Shown here in pieces: positions 8,456-17,875 of a stretch of 64,000 nt of DNA. The position numbers and the translations under genes are program-made. The DNA is from CAXBNB01 sp965267535 (lineage in GTDB: Bacteria > Bacteroidota > Bacteroidia > Cytophagales > Cyclobacteriaceae): positions 4,890,258-4,954,257 of the forward strand of contig OZ254082.1 of NCBI GenBank assembly GCA_965267535.1. Direction: 5' to 3'. Each line of letters starts with the position of its first letter. Within the stretch, counting starts at the first letter, position 1. Below the pieces are notes generated by a model. That model was not told where the DNA came from. It did no database searches and was given only the letters and a program-made list of their open reading frames with translations.

Positions 8456-10102
8456 ATGAACAACCCCTCTGACCTGATTATTAAACGCTACTATTGGTGG
8501 GCTTTTGCACTCGTACTGATAGTGGCATTGTTTACCCATCTGGATACTATTCCGCTCAAATTTGAAGAACCCCGCAGAGGTGTAGTTGCTCTGGAAATGC
8601 TGTTTTCAGGAGATTATATCTCCCCTACTATCAATGGCGAGCCATACTACAACAAGCCGCCTGTGTACAATTGGATTTTGGTGGGGTTGTTTAAGTCGCT
8701 CGGCTCATACGAAGATTGGGTACTTCGCATACCCACCGTAATATGCTTTGTGCTGTTGGCATGGGCTCATTACCACGTTACACGAAAAAGACTGGGACAC
8801 GATATTGCCATTTTGGCTAGCTTGTTTTTTCTCACCAGTACCGACCTGCTATTCTATTTTTCTTTTCAGGGAGAAATAGACATGTTTTATTGCCTCATTG
8901 TGTATTTGCAGGTCATTGCCATATTGGGGTATTTTGAAAAGGAAGATTACCTCAGGTTGTTTGTCTGTTCTTATATTTTGGCAGCTGTAGGTGTACTTAC
9001 CAAGGGCTTACCCTCAATTGCTTTTCAGGGTATCACCTTATTAGCGGTGTTTATTTATCACAAGCGATTCAGATACCTTTTTCACTACAGCCATTTTATA
9101 GGGTTTGGTGTATTTGTACTTCTTGTTGGCGGATATTTTTTCACCTACCATCAACAGCAGGATGCTTTCCCTTTTATCACCCGCCTGATCAGCGAGTCGT
9201 CTAATCGCACTGTAGTAGAAAAATCTTTTATCGAATCCATCCAGCACCTATTCTCATTTCCGCTTATTCTTCTTGACATCCTCGCTCCCTGGTTGATTAT
9301 AGCTCCGCTTTTTCTCAACTACAGTATTTTCTCTCGCCTTAAAACCAACCGATGGGTTGGTTATTGCGTGCTGTTTATTGCCAGCAACATAATTATCTAT
9401 TGGATATCGCCCGGTACACGCGATCGCTACCTGTATATGTTTGTTCCCTTTTTCACTACCCTTTTTGCATATATTGTACATTACCGGCTAGCAAGTATGG
9501 GCGTACCCAGGTTAGCCAACGGACTATTTGTTTTCCTGCAAATTGTTTTTCTGATTGCCATGCCTGTATTGCCTTTTGTACAACCCGTTTCCACGGTTAG
9601 TCACATTGGCATTGTCGTTACTCTTCTGGCACTGGCTTTTTCGGTATTGCTGTATTTATACTTTAGAGCTAACCAGCAGCGTATTTTTATTTTCATTCTT
9701 TTTATTCTGGTAGCCCGTATTGGTTTCAATTTTATCGTTATGCCTTTACGACTGCAAGATGAATTGAAAGACAATTATGAACATCATGTCACCAAAGTTT
9801 TGGAAATAGCTGAAGGCAAAAACGTATATTTTTTTGGTGAAAAACAAGAGTTTGCCGGCAAGCTCCCTCTTTGTGAGGAAACCATCGATTACAAGCAACT
9901 CCGCTACTATCCTTTTCAGCTCAGCTACTACATGGAAAAGCACACTCAGTCTATTTTCCAGTATTCGAACCAATTGACTTCTGGAAATTTATATCTGGCT
10001 GAAAAAAGCTATTTTGATAGTCAGGTGAAAACGGCACAACTGTTGTACAGTTTCGATGTGAAATTACGCGGCTTCTCATTCGTATTATTCCGATATCCGT
10101 AA
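8456..10102 (+). CDS. ArnT-like membrane glycosyltransferase (GT83/PMT superfamily)
   Basis: The 548-residue protein has about 12 hydrophobic helices followed by a soluble C-terminal domain (about 440-548). The first periplasmic loop after helix 1 carries FEEPRRGVVALEML (36-49), the place where ArnT and related enzymes have the catalytic acidic residue (usually DEARYA). The motif NGEPYYNKPPVYNW that follows is characteristic of the family. These enzymes transfer a sugar from a polyprenyl-phosphate donor to lipid A or another glycolipid on the outer face of the inner membrane. The sugar and acceptor cannot be deduced. No polymyxin-resistance arn cluster is present nearby. Confidence 0.85.
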   Translation: MNNPSDLIIKRYYWWAFALVLIVALFTHLDTIPLKFEEPRRGVVALEMLFSGDYISPTINGEPYYNKPPVYNWILVGLFKSLGSYEDWVLRIPTVICFVLLAWAHYHVTRKRLGHDIAILASLFFLTSTDLLFYFSFQGEIDMFYCLIVYLQVIAILGYFEKEDYLRLFVCSYILAAVGVLTKGLPSIAFQGITLLAVFIYHKRFRYLFHYSHFIGFGVFVLLVGGYFFTYHQQQDAFPFITRLISESSNRTVVEKSFIESIQHLFSFPLILLDILAPWLIIAPLFLNYSIFSRLKTNRWVGYCVLFIASNIIIYWISPGTRDRYLYMFVPFFTTLFAYIVHYRLASMGVPRLANGLFVFLQIVFLIAMPVLPFVQPVSTVSHIGIVVTLLALAFSVLLYLYFRANQQRIFIFILFILVARIGFNFIVMPLRLQDELKDNYEHHVTKVLEIAEGKNVYFFGEKQEFAGKLPLCEETIDYKQLRYYPFQLSYYMEKHTQSIFQYSNQLTSGNLYLAEKSYFDSQVKTAQLLYSFDVKLRGFSFVLFRYP

Positions 10103-10203
10103 GCTACACGTCGAAACGATAGATTTCCTCCAGGGTACAACTGCCCGGCTTACCGATTAATAATTCGAATGGCTTATGTTTGCCGTTCTGAATTATTTTG
10201 AGC

Positions 10204-12408
10204 ATGAAAAAGACGTTTATTGCCATCCTTATGGCTTTGCCCGGCGTGGGGCTATGTCAGGGAAACTGGGAAGCTAAATTTGAACAACTTGGTACGGATC
10301 TGCCTACTGCTAACGCACAGCGCACAGCCAGCGGAGCTCCCGGATCTGAATACTGGCAACAGCGAGCGGACTATCAGATAGAAGCGCGACTAAACGACGA
10401 AACCCAAAGACTAATCGGCAAAGAAACCATTACCTATTTCAATCAATCACCGGATGCCCTGCATTACGTGTGGGTGCAGCTCGATCAAAACATCAGAAGT
10501 AAAAATGCGGATGCTCACATAGCCAACGAATCGGTAATGGCACAAAGCATGAGCGGCAAAAGAATACATGACATCACAGGCAATGCCAATTACCGTGGGG
10601 GGTTCACCATTCACAGTGTTACAGATACGGATAAAAACCCTTTGCCTTTTTTTATAAACAAAACCATGATGCGTGTGGAACTACCCGTAGTATTGCAACC
10701 GGGTAAGTCTTATGCTTTTAGCATAGAATGGTCGTACAACATCAACGATCGTATGACAGAAGGAGGACGTAGTGGATTGGAATATTTTCCCGAAGACGAC
10801 AACTACCTGTATGCTATTGCCCAATGGTTTCCTCGTATGGCTGTATACAACAACGTTGAAGGCTGGCAAAACAAACAATTTTTGGGAGATGGAGAGTTTG
10901 CCCTCACTTTTGGCAATTACGACGTGAAACTAACCGTGCCAGCCGACCATCTGGTAGCTGCTACCGGCGAACTCCAAAATGCGAACGAAGTATTAAAACC
11001 CATAGAATTGAAACGCCTGGAAGAGGCTCGTCAATCTTATGATAGTATCGTTTTTATCCGTAGTGAAAACGAAGCACGAAAAAATGAGAGCTCTCGCTCC
11101 AAACAATCGGCCACCTGGCATTTTAAAGCCGAAAATGTAAGGGATTTTGCTTTTGCCTCTTCGCGCAAGTTTATCTGGGATGCCATGGCTGTAAAACATG
11201 GTGAGACTCAGTCTCTGGCCATGTCTTTTTACCCCAAAGAAGGAAATCCCCTTTGGGAAAAAGAATCGACCAAAGCTGTAGCCAATACCTTGAAAACGTA
11301 TTCGCGTTTTACGATAGATTACCCCTACCCGGTAGCCATATCGGTTCATACTGCCTCTATTGGTATGGAGTATCCCATGATCTGCTTCAACTACGGGCGA
11401 CCTGACAAAAACGGACGCTACAGCCAAAGTCTGCGTGAAGCGATGATTGACGTGATCATCCACGAAGTGGGGCACAATTTCTTTCCGATGATTATCAATT
11501 CGGACGAGCGCCAGTGGGCCTGGATGGACGAAGGACTGGATACTTTTATGGAAAACCAAACACTGTTTGAGCACTATCCCGAATTTAATGTGACATGGGG
11601 CACTCCCAGAGGTATTGTACCATTTATGCGCGGTAGCAAAGACGAAATGCGACCCCTAATGACCAACGCCGAGCAGGTGCTACAGCTGGGGTACAATGCC
11701 TACAGCAAACCCAGTGCTGCTCTTCATATTTTGAGAGAAACAGTAATGGGACCGGAGCTTTTTGATTTTGCCTTCAAAACCTACGCTCAACGCTGGGCAT
11801 TCAAACACCCTACGCCGGCAGATTTTTTCCGTACCATGGAAGACGCGTCTGCTATAGACCTGGACTGGTTTTGGAAGGGTTGGTTTTATTCTACTGACCA
11901 TGTAGATCTGACCGTAGACAAAGTAAAGTGGTATAAAATGAGGCCGGAAAATGACCAACCTGAAAACCGTTACAATTCTGCCTCTTCGGTAAATCTTAAC
12001 AGCAAAAACAAAAATTCTTTTTCGGCACAAGCCGAAGTGTTTGATTTTGCTTCAACTAAATCACGTGAATACGGCGAATTCAAAAATAAAGTGGACGACA
12101 ATGCTATAAAGAGAAGTTTTGCCAATCATAATTTTTACGAGGTTACATTCAAAAACAAAGGAGGACTGGTGATGCCCATCATCATAGAATGGACCTATGT
12201 GGATGGCACGCAGGAAATAGAAAAAATACCTGCTGAAATATGGCGCAAAAATGAAGAGGAAGTGACCAAGGTTTTTGCTAAACAAAAAGAAGTAACTCAC
12301 ATACAGCTTGACCCCAAAGAAGAAACTGCTGATATCAATACTTCAAACAATGTATTTCCCCGAACAGAAACACCTTCTCGATTCGACAAATTTAAGAAGG
12401 TAAAATAG
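10204..12408 (+). CDS. Exported M1-family metallopeptidase
   Basis: A 734-residue zinc aminopeptidase-like protein with a signal peptide (MKKTFIAILMALPGVGLCQG). The zinc site is HEVGH at 420-424 with the third ligand Glu 19 residues on (WMDEGLDTF), the HExxHx18E pattern of clan MA(E). The exopeptidase motif, GAMEN in most M1 enzymes, here reads SIGMEYPMI, so the substrate-binding strand is altered in a way seen in Bacteroidota paralogues. It likely acts in the periplasm or outside the cell on peptides. The start was set at the ATG; an in-frame TTG 6 bp earlier is less likely. The C-terminal 150 residues have no recognised sorting signal. Confidence 0.9.
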   Translation: MKKTFIAILMALPGVGLCQGNWEAKFEQLGTDLPTANAQRTASGAPGSEYWQQRADYQIEARLNDETQRLIGKETITYFNQSPDALHYVWVQLDQNIRSKNADAHIANESVMAQSMSGKRIHDITGNANYRGGFTIHSVTDTDKNPLPFFINKTMMRVELPVVLQPGKSYAFSIEWSYNINDRMTEGGRSGLEYFPEDDNYLYAIAQWFPRMAVYNNVEGWQNKQFLGDGEFALTFGNYDVKLTVPADHLVAATGELQNANEVLKPIELKRLEEARQSYDSIVFIRSENEARKNESSRSKQSATWHFKAENVRDFAFASSRKFIWDAMAVKHGETQSLAMSFYPKEGNPLWEKESTKAVANTLKTYSRFTIDYPYPVAISVHTASIGMEYPMICFNYGRPDKNGRYSQSLREAMIDVIIHEVGHNFFPMIINSDERQWAWMDEGLDTFMENQTLFEHYPEFNVTWGTPRGIVPFMRGSKDEMRPLMTNAEQVLQLGYNAYSKPSAALHILRETVMGPELFDFAFKTYAQRWAFKHPTPADFFRTMEDASAIDLDWFWKGWFYSTDHVDLTVDKVKWYKMRPENDQPENRYNSASSVNLNSKNKNSFSAQAEVFDFASTKSREYGEFKNKVDDNAIKRSFANHNFYEVTFKNKGGLVMPIIIEWTYVDGTQEIEKIPAEIWRKNEEEVTKVFAKQKEVTHIQLDPKEETADINTSNNVFPRTETPSRFDKFKKVK

Positions 12409-12612
12409 CTTCGCACTGCTTCTGCATAATCTGCAAATGGTGCTGTGTTTGAAATACGGTAAAATACAGCATTTCTCTACAGGTCAATTTGCCTAAATTA
12501 TTTCTTCTTTGGTATAAGTGCTGGCTTTCATAGTCAGAAACTGTGTAGGTGAGAAAAGCTCATGATGTTGTATTATTGTGGAAAATTTTAGAACACACTA
12601 AATATAGTCTTT

Positions 12613-13614
12613 TTGCCAAAGTATTCTGTCATCGTACCGGTATACAATCGTCCCAACGAAACGGAGGAGTTGTTAAGCAGTCTTTCTAAACAATCCTTTA
12701 CTAATTTTGAAGTAGTGTTGGTAGAAGATGGTTCTCAGCAGAAAAGTGAACTTGTTGCTCAACAATTTAAGCAGCTGGATATACGCTATTTTTTCAAACC
12801 AAACACTGGGCCCGGAGATAGTAGAAACTTTGGTATGCAACAGGCCAAAGGAAATTACTTTTTATTTTTCGATTCGGATTGTGTGATCCCACCGGATTAT
12901 TTTCAGCAGTTGGAATCGTCCCTATCAGAGCGTAAGCTCGATGCATTTGGTGGGCCGGATGCTGCCCACGAATCTTTTACCGATGTGCAAAAGGCCATTA
13001 ATTATGCCATGACTTCATTTTTCACTACCGGAGGAGTCAGAGGGGGAAAAAAACAGCTTGATAAATTTCAACCGAGAAGTTTCAACATGGGCTTTTCACG
13101 GGAAGTTTATGAAAAAGTAGGTGGTTTTAGTGACATTCATCCCGGTGAGGATCCAGATCTGAGCTATCGTATTATGGATGCCGGATTTGATGTAGGGCTG
13201 ATTAGCGAATGTTTTGTCTATCACAAACGGAGAATAGATTTTGAAAAATACTTCCGGCAAGTCTACAAATTTGGAGTAGTTCGTGTAGTACTAAACAAAT
13301 GGCACCCTCGGCGTACCAGTCCTGTGTTCTTATTGCCTACGCTTTTTTTACTGGGTTCTGTGGCGATTTTTGGCGCGGCTATTGGGTTACATTATCTGGC
13401 GCTTGCGCCAGTCATTTTTTTTTCGCTGCTTATTTTTAGCGATTGCCTTAGGCTTACCCATTCCTTCAAGATAGCTTCGATGGCCGTTTTGGCTGCCTTT
13501 ATTCAATTGTATGGATATGGGTATGGATATTTAAAATCCTTTTGGCTTCTTTCCGTTTTGCAAAAAGATGAGCGGAAAGCTCTTATTTCATTTTTTGCCG
13601 AAGGCCGAAAATAA
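12613..13614 (+). CDS. Family 2 glycosyltransferase
   Basis: The 333-residue protein has a GT-A fold: VIVPVYNRPNE at 6-16, LVEDGS at 36-41, the DxD-type metal site FDSDC (87-89) and a later GEDPDLSYR with the acidic catalytic residues. Three hydrophobic helices follow (about 235-310), so it is anchored in the inner membrane with a cytosolic catalytic domain. GT2 enzymes use UDP- or GDP-sugars to build polysaccharides or glycolipids; the product is unknown here. No ATG is available: translation must start at TTG 12613, which begins exactly at the family's N-terminal strand (MPKYSVIVPVYN). The gene ends just before a hairpin shared with the fad operon. Confidence 0.88.
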   Translation: MPKYSVIVPVYNRPNETEELLSSLSKQSFTNFEVVLVEDGSQQKSELVAQQFKQLDIRYFFKPNTGPGDSRNFGMQQAKGNYFLFFDSDCVIPPDYFQQLESSLSERKLDAFGGPDAAHESFTDVQKAINYAMTSFFTTGGVRGGKKQLDKFQPRSFNMGFSREVYEKVGGFSDIHPGEDPDLSYRIMDAGFDVGLISECFVYHKRRIDFEKYFRQVYKFGVVRVVLNKWHPRRTSPVFLLPTLFLLGSVAIFGAAIGLHYLALAPVIFFSLLIFSDCLRLTHSFKIASMAVLAAFIQLYGYGYGYLKSFWLLSVLQKDERKALISFFAEGRK

Positions 13615-13617
13615 AAA

Positions 13618-13645
13618 ACGGGTAGCCGACATACCGACTACCCGT
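13618..13645 (-). terminator. Rho-independent terminator of the fad operon
   Basis: Inverted repeat ACGGGTAG...CTACCCGT with a 12-nt loop. On the minus strand the stem is followed by TTTTTTATTTT, a normal T-tract. It lies 26 bp after the thiolase stop and just after the stop of the convergent GT2 gene, so it may also slow plus-strand transcription. Confidence 0.75.
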
Positions 13646-13670
13646 AAGGGGTTATCTGTTGTTTGTATTT

Positions 13671-14843
13671 TTAAAGCAGCTCGTAAATTCCCGCTACGCC
13701 CTGGCCACCCCCTACACAGGCGGTTACCATACCGTATTTTTGGTTTCTGCGCCGCATCTCGTTCAATAGCTGTATTGATAGTTTTGCTCCGGTACAACCC
13801 AGCGGATGTCCGAGTGCTACAGCTCCTCCGTTTACATTTACTATGTCGGGGTTGAGGCCTCCTTCTTTGATCACAGCCAATGCCTGAGTAGCAAATGCTT
13901 CATTGAGTTCTATTTGCTCTATATCGTCGAGTTTCATATCGGCCTGTTTCAGTGCTTTGGGAATAGCTGCCACCGGGCCTATACCCATTATTCTTGGACT
14001 TACACCGGCAGCAGCATAGGTCACCATTCTGGCTATTGGCTGCAGGTTTAATTCTTTGACCATACGCTCAGACATTACCAAAGTAAAAGCCGCACCATCT
14101 GATGTTTGTGAAGAATTGCCTGCGGTCACCATACCTCCCATCTTAAAGGCTGGCTTTAATCTGGCCAATCCTTCCATAGATGTACCGGGTCTTGGTCCTT
14201 CATCGGTATCTACCACAAATTCACGGGTTTCTTTTTTGCCTTTAGGACTTACATAGGTTTCAGACACTGTAACGGGTACTATTTCGTCTTTGAATTTACC
14301 TCCGTTTATTGCAGCTATTGCTTTTTCGTGAGAATCTACCGAAAACTGGTCAGCCTGTTCGCGTGTAATTCCATAGTCTTTGGCTATTTCTTCGGCTGTA
14401 ATACCCATAGAAAGATAGTACTCCGGATTTTTTTCTGCTATTTTCCAGTTGAGGGCAGTTTTATAGCCCATCATAGGTACCATAGACATGGATTCTGTAC
14501 CACCGGCTATAATACAGTCTGCCATACCGGCCCTGATTTTTGCGGTAGCCATAGCGATAGTTTCCAGCCCCGAGCCACAGTATCTGTTTACAATGAGGCC
14601 TGGCACCTCCAGCGGGAGAGAAAGCAACGAAATCATTCTACCCATTTGCATTCCTTGTTCTGCTTCGGGTATAGCATTTCCCACTATCAGATCATCTATT
14701 CGTTTTGGATCGAGCTCTGGTACTGATTGCACCAAATGTTTTATGACGTCTGCGGCTAAATCGTCGGGACGGGTGAAACGAAAACCACCTTTTTTGGCCT
14801 TGCCTACCGCCGATCTATATCCTTTTACTATATATGCTTCCAT
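13671..14843 (-). CDS. fadA: Acetyl-CoA C-acyltransferase (3-ketoacyl-CoA thiolase)
   Basis: A 390-residue thiolase with all catalytic residues: nucleophile C89 (NRYCGSGLET), H346 (GGAVALGHPLG) and C376 (TACVGGGQG). It cleaves 3-ketoacyl-CoA with CoA to acetyl-CoA and a shortened acyl-CoA, the last step of beta-oxidation. It follows the FadN-type multifunctional enzyme by 40 bp in the same operon, which makes a degradative rather than a biosynthetic acetoacetyl-CoA role likely. Confidence 0.93.
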   Translation of the reverse strand: MEAYIVKGYRSAVGKAKKGGFRFTRPDDLAADVIKHLVQSVPELDPKRIDDLIVGNAIPEAEQGMQMGRMISLLSLPLEVPGLIVNRYCGSGLETIAMATAKIRAGMADCIIAGGTESMSMVPMMGYKTALNWKIAEKNPEYYLSMGITAEEIAKDYGITREQADQFSVDSHEKAIAAINGGKFKDEIVPVTVSETYVSPKGKKETREFVVDTDEGPRPGTSMEGLARLKPAFKMGGMVTAGNSSQTSDGAAFTLVMSERMVKELNLQPIARMVTYAAAGVSPRIMGIGPVAAIPKALKQADMKLDDIEQIELNEAFATQALAVIKEGGLNPDIVNVNGGAVALGHPLGCTGAKLSIQLLNEMRRRNQKYGMVTACVGGGQGVAGIYELL

Positions 14844-14883
14844 TTTTAATTTTCTTTTTGTTTGAACAAATTTTACCGTCGAG

Positions 14884-17286
14884 TTAGTTTCTCAATGGTT
14901 TTCCTTTAAACAATATGCTGTGGATACGTTCCAGTGTTTTGGGTTCTCCACACAAGCTCAAAAATGCTTCGCGTTCTAAGTCCAGCAGGTATTGCTCAGA
15001 TACTCGTGTAGGCATAGACAAATCTCCGCCGTTCATCACCCACGATATTTTTCGTGCTATTTTCATGTCATGGTCTGAGATGTAGTTTCCATATTTCATA
15101 CCCACTACTCCTGCCTCAAACATTGCCAGGCCTGTCTGACCCTGCACTTTTATGTCTGTTCGCTGAGGTTTTTGTGTGTATCCTGCTTCAGCCAGATCTA
15201 TTGCTTTTTGTTTGGCGTCTGCCAATAAGCGTGCTCTGTTGAGTGTAAATGCATCGGACGGTCGTACAAAACCGATATGTTGAGCTTCATGGGCCGACGT
15301 ACTTACTTTTGCTGTGGCTATGGTCATAAAATGCTCCTGCAATTTGTTGAGTTCCGGATCTCCGGGGTTATAAGCATCTGAGGCACGAAGGGTCATTTCT
15401 TTGGTACCGCCACCACCGGGTATCAAGCCTACACCCACTTCTACCAGACCCATGTAGGTTTCGGTATGCGCTTGTATAGCATCGGAATGCAGGGAGAGCT
15501 CGCACCCACCACCCAGAGCCATGCCTGAGGTGGCCACTACTACGGGTATAGACGAATAGCGTGCGCGCATCATCGTATTTTGAAAATGCGCAATCATCAT
15601 ATTAATTTCGTCAAATTCCTGATCACCGGCATACATAAACAGCATTGCCAGATTGGCTCCCGCAGAAAAGTTTTGACCTTCATTACCTATAACCAATCCA
15701 CGGTAGTCTTTTTCAGCTGTTGCAATAGCGGTATTTATACCCTCCAGTACTTCCTGGCCCAGTGAATTCATTTTGGTGTGAAATTCGAGGTTCAAAATAC
15801 CGTCTCCAACGTCATATAGAGTAGCGCCTGTATTTTGCCATACAATGTTGTTTTGTTTGTAGGCATCCAATATTACCAGACCTTCTGTACCAGGTATCAC
15901 TTTATAGCTTTTCGACGGTATGTCGTAGTAGAGTTGTTTTCCATTTTCGTATTTGTAAAACGTATCGTGACCGCCTGCCAGCATTTCATCTACCCATGGA
16001 GCAGGGTTATGGCCTGCTTCTTTCATTTTTTTAAGGGTTTCTTCCACACCCAAGATATCCCAGGTTTCAAACGGACCTATTTCCCAGGCAAAACCTGAAG
16101 CTACCGCCTGATCGATACGAAACAGCTCATCGGCGATTTCGGGTATACGGTGTGTACAATACTGAAACATATCGTAGTAAGTGGCTCTGTAAAATTCGCC
16201 GGCCTTGTCATCGAAATTGAATAGGGTTGCTACTCTTTCTTTCAGATTCTCTACATCTTTTACCGCATTGAGGGCTTCAAATTGTGGTTTCGTTCGCGAG
16301 CGGTATTCGTATGTTTTGAAATCTATCTCCAGTATTTCTTTTTTCCCTTCGGGTGTTACTGTTTTCTTGAAATAACCCTGTTTCGTTTTATCGCCGAGCC
16401 ATTTTCTATCGTACATTTCTTTTACTATCGTAGGCAACTTGAATCCCTCACGAGATTCGTCGTTTGGCAAACCCTGATACAGGTTGTTAGCGACGTTCAC
16501 TGTGGTATCCAGGCCTACTACATCCATGGTACGAAAAGTAGCCGACTTAGCATGACCAATCACAGGACCAGTAAGTTTATCTACTTCACTCACCGTAAGC
16601 CCCATTTTTTCCACCGTGTGCATCACTGATAGTATTGAATATATACCTATTCTATTGGCAATGAAAGCAGGTGTGTCTTTACAAAGTACAGTTTCTTTGC
16701 CCAGATATAAATCTCCATAATGCATGAGGAATTTTACCACATCAGGATCTGTATCTGGTGTAGGTATAATTTCTAGCAGACGGAGATACCTGGGTGGGTT
16801 AAAGAAGTGTGTTCCGCAAAAATGTTTTTTAAAGTCTTCGCTTCTTCCATCGGCCATCAGATGTATAGGAATACCGGAAGTATTGGAAGTAACAAGTGTA
16901 CCGGGTTTACGGTATTTTTCTACTTTATCATACACCTGTTTTTTTATGTCCAGGTTTTCTACCACTACTTCTATTACCCAATCGTAATTGGCAATAGCCG
17001 GCATATCGTCTTCAAAATTGCCCAGTGTAATTCTGGACGCAAAATTCGAATCGTAAAGAGAAGCCGGTTTTTGTTTTAGGGTAGATTGAAACGCCGTATT
17101 TACAATTCGATTTCTTACAGATTTGTCATCCAATGACTGGCCCTGTTGTTTTTCCTGATCGGTCAATTCCCTCGGCACTATATCCAATAACAACACCTCG
17201 ACACCAATATTGGCAAAATGACAGGCAATTCGGGATCCCATGATGCCCGAGCCCAAAACTGCAATTTTTTTAATGGGTCTGTTCAT
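14884..17286 (-). CDS. fadN: 3-hydroxyacyl-CoA dehydrogenase/enoyl-CoA hydratase (FadN type)
   Basis: An 800-residue fusion with the dehydrogenase first and the hydratase last, the order of Bacillus FadN and opposite to E. coli FadB. The NAD-binding motif AVLGSGIMGSRIA is at 9-21 and the dehydrogenase C-terminal segments follow (about 190-420). The crotonase domain (about 480-700) carries GQNFSAGANLAMLF and the oxyanion region MALGGGCELSLHSD, with GLIPGGGGTKEM. It hydrates enoyl-CoA and oxidises the resulting 3-hydroxyacyl-CoA. The start overlaps the end of the marR-type gene by 17 bp, so the two are in one operon. Confidence 0.92.
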   Translation of the reverse strand: MNRPIKKIAVLGSGIMGSRIACHFANIGVEVLLLDIVPRELTDQEKQQGQSLDDKSVRNRIVNTAFQSTLKQKPASLYDSNFASRITLGNFEDDMPAIANYDWVIEVVVENLDIKKQVYDKVEKYRKPGTLVTSNTSGIPIHLMADGRSEDFKKHFCGTHFFNPPRYLRLLEIIPTPDTDPDVVKFLMHYGDLYLGKETVLCKDTPAFIANRIGIYSILSVMHTVEKMGLTVSEVDKLTGPVIGHAKSATFRTMDVVGLDTTVNVANNLYQGLPNDESREGFKLPTIVKEMYDRKWLGDKTKQGYFKKTVTPEGKKEILEIDFKTYEYRSRTKPQFEALNAVKDVENLKERVATLFNFDDKAGEFYRATYYDMFQYCTHRIPEIADELFRIDQAVASGFAWEIGPFETWDILGVEETLKKMKEAGHNPAPWVDEMLAGGHDTFYKYENGKQLYYDIPSKSYKVIPGTEGLVILDAYKQNNIVWQNTGATLYDVGDGILNLEFHTKMNSLGQEVLEGINTAIATAEKDYRGLVIGNEGQNFSAGANLAMLFMYAGDQEFDEINMMIAHFQNTMMRARYSSIPVVVATSGMALGGGCELSLHSDAIQAHTETYMGLVEVGVGLIPGGGGTKEMTLRASDAYNPGDPELNKLQEHFMTIATAKVSTSAHEAQHIGFVRPSDAFTLNRARLLADAKQKAIDLAEAGYTQKPQRTDIKVQGQTGLAMFEAGVVGMKYGNYISDHDMKIARKISWVMNGGDLSMPTRVSEQYLLDLEREAFLSLCGEPKTLERIHSILFKGKPLRN

Positions 17287-17740
17287 GTTCTATAATTTCT
17301 ATTTGGTCTAAAATTTTATATTCTTCTATCGTTTGATTTATAATGTTCATAACATCAAAAAAAGCCTTTAGCTTTTCATCTGTTACTCTGCTTCTAATCA
17401 ACTCATTGAAATAGATTACTGCCTTCCTTGCAAATTTTCTTCTGGCCATACCTTCTTCGGTCAGGTATATTCTTACGAGCCTTTTATCTACTTTGTCTTG
17501 TTTTTTGTAGATTAATCCATCGGCTTCCAGAGATTTGAGCATACGAGTAAGACTCCTGGCCTCCATACCCAGCATAGGGGCTATCTTGGTAGCAGGTGAA
17601 CCATTTTCTATATCAATATTGAGCAGTACAAAACCCGTAGAAGCAGTGATACCTCTGGCAGCACCTCCCTGATTGTACATTCTTGATATGGCATGCCAAG
17701 CCGATTTGATGTGGTAATCAACAGTCTCTTCCTTTTTCAT
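17270..17740 (-). CDS. MarR-family transcriptional regulator of the fad operon
   Basis: A 156-residue winged-helix regulator. The recognition region is PATKIAPMLGMEARSLTRMLKSLEADGLIYKKQDKVDKRLVRIYLTEEG in outline: the helix-turn-helix is around residues 55-85 and the wing (DKRLVRIYLTEEG) around 92-105. Dimerisation helices lie at both ends. MarR proteins are usually autorepressors released by a small ligand; here an acyl-CoA would fit the operon it heads. The ATG at 17740 was chosen over a TTG two codons earlier. A perfect palindrome 27 bp upstream is its probable operator. Confidence 0.9.
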   Translation of the reverse strand: MKKEETVDYHIKSAWHAISRMYNQGGAARGITASTGFVLLNIDIENGSPATKIAPMLGMEARSLTRMLKSLEADGLIYKKQDKVDKRLVRIYLTEEGMARRKFARKAVIYFNELIRSRVTDEKLKAFFDVMNIINQTIEEYKILDQIEIIEHEQTH

Positions 17741-17759
17741 ACACAATTGGTTAGTTTAC

Positions 17760-17767
17760 CAAATATA
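17760..17767 (-). promoter_or_regulatory. -7 box of the fad operon promoter
   Basis: The minus strand reads TATATTTG, a perfect match to the Bacteroidota -7 element TAnnTTTG, 19 bp upstream of the ATG at 17740. It directly abuts the palindromic operator, which occupies the spacer and -33 region. A TTG at 17794-17792 is 24 bp away, slightly long for the -33 element. Confidence 0.6.
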
Positions 17768-17801
17768 CTAAAATTTGTTATGCGTGCATAACAAATTTTA
17801 G
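17768..17801. promoter_or_regulatory. Perfect 34-bp palindrome, probable MarR operator
   Basis: Two exact 16-bp arms, CTAAAATTTGTTATGC and its reverse complement, flank a GT dinucleotide. The palindrome abuts the -7 box of the marR-fadN-fadA promoter. Its size and AT-rich half-sites suit a MarR dimer or pair of dimers. Bound protein would cover the region between the -7 and -33 elements, so repression is expected. There is no following T-tract, so it is not a terminator. Confidence 0.75.
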
Positions 17802-17875
17802 AAATGAAGCAAAAAGGATAAAATAAAATAGGTTTAGGTCAAATCGTTACAAATCGACCACTGGCTCCTATTCAA

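Noticed and set aside
16282..16629. A 115-codon frame opposite the fadN gene, and similar long antisense frames (for example 10993-11574, 40726-41142, 4695-5165)
   Set aside because: All lie opposite strongly conserved genes with intact catalytic motifs, so they are shadow frames.
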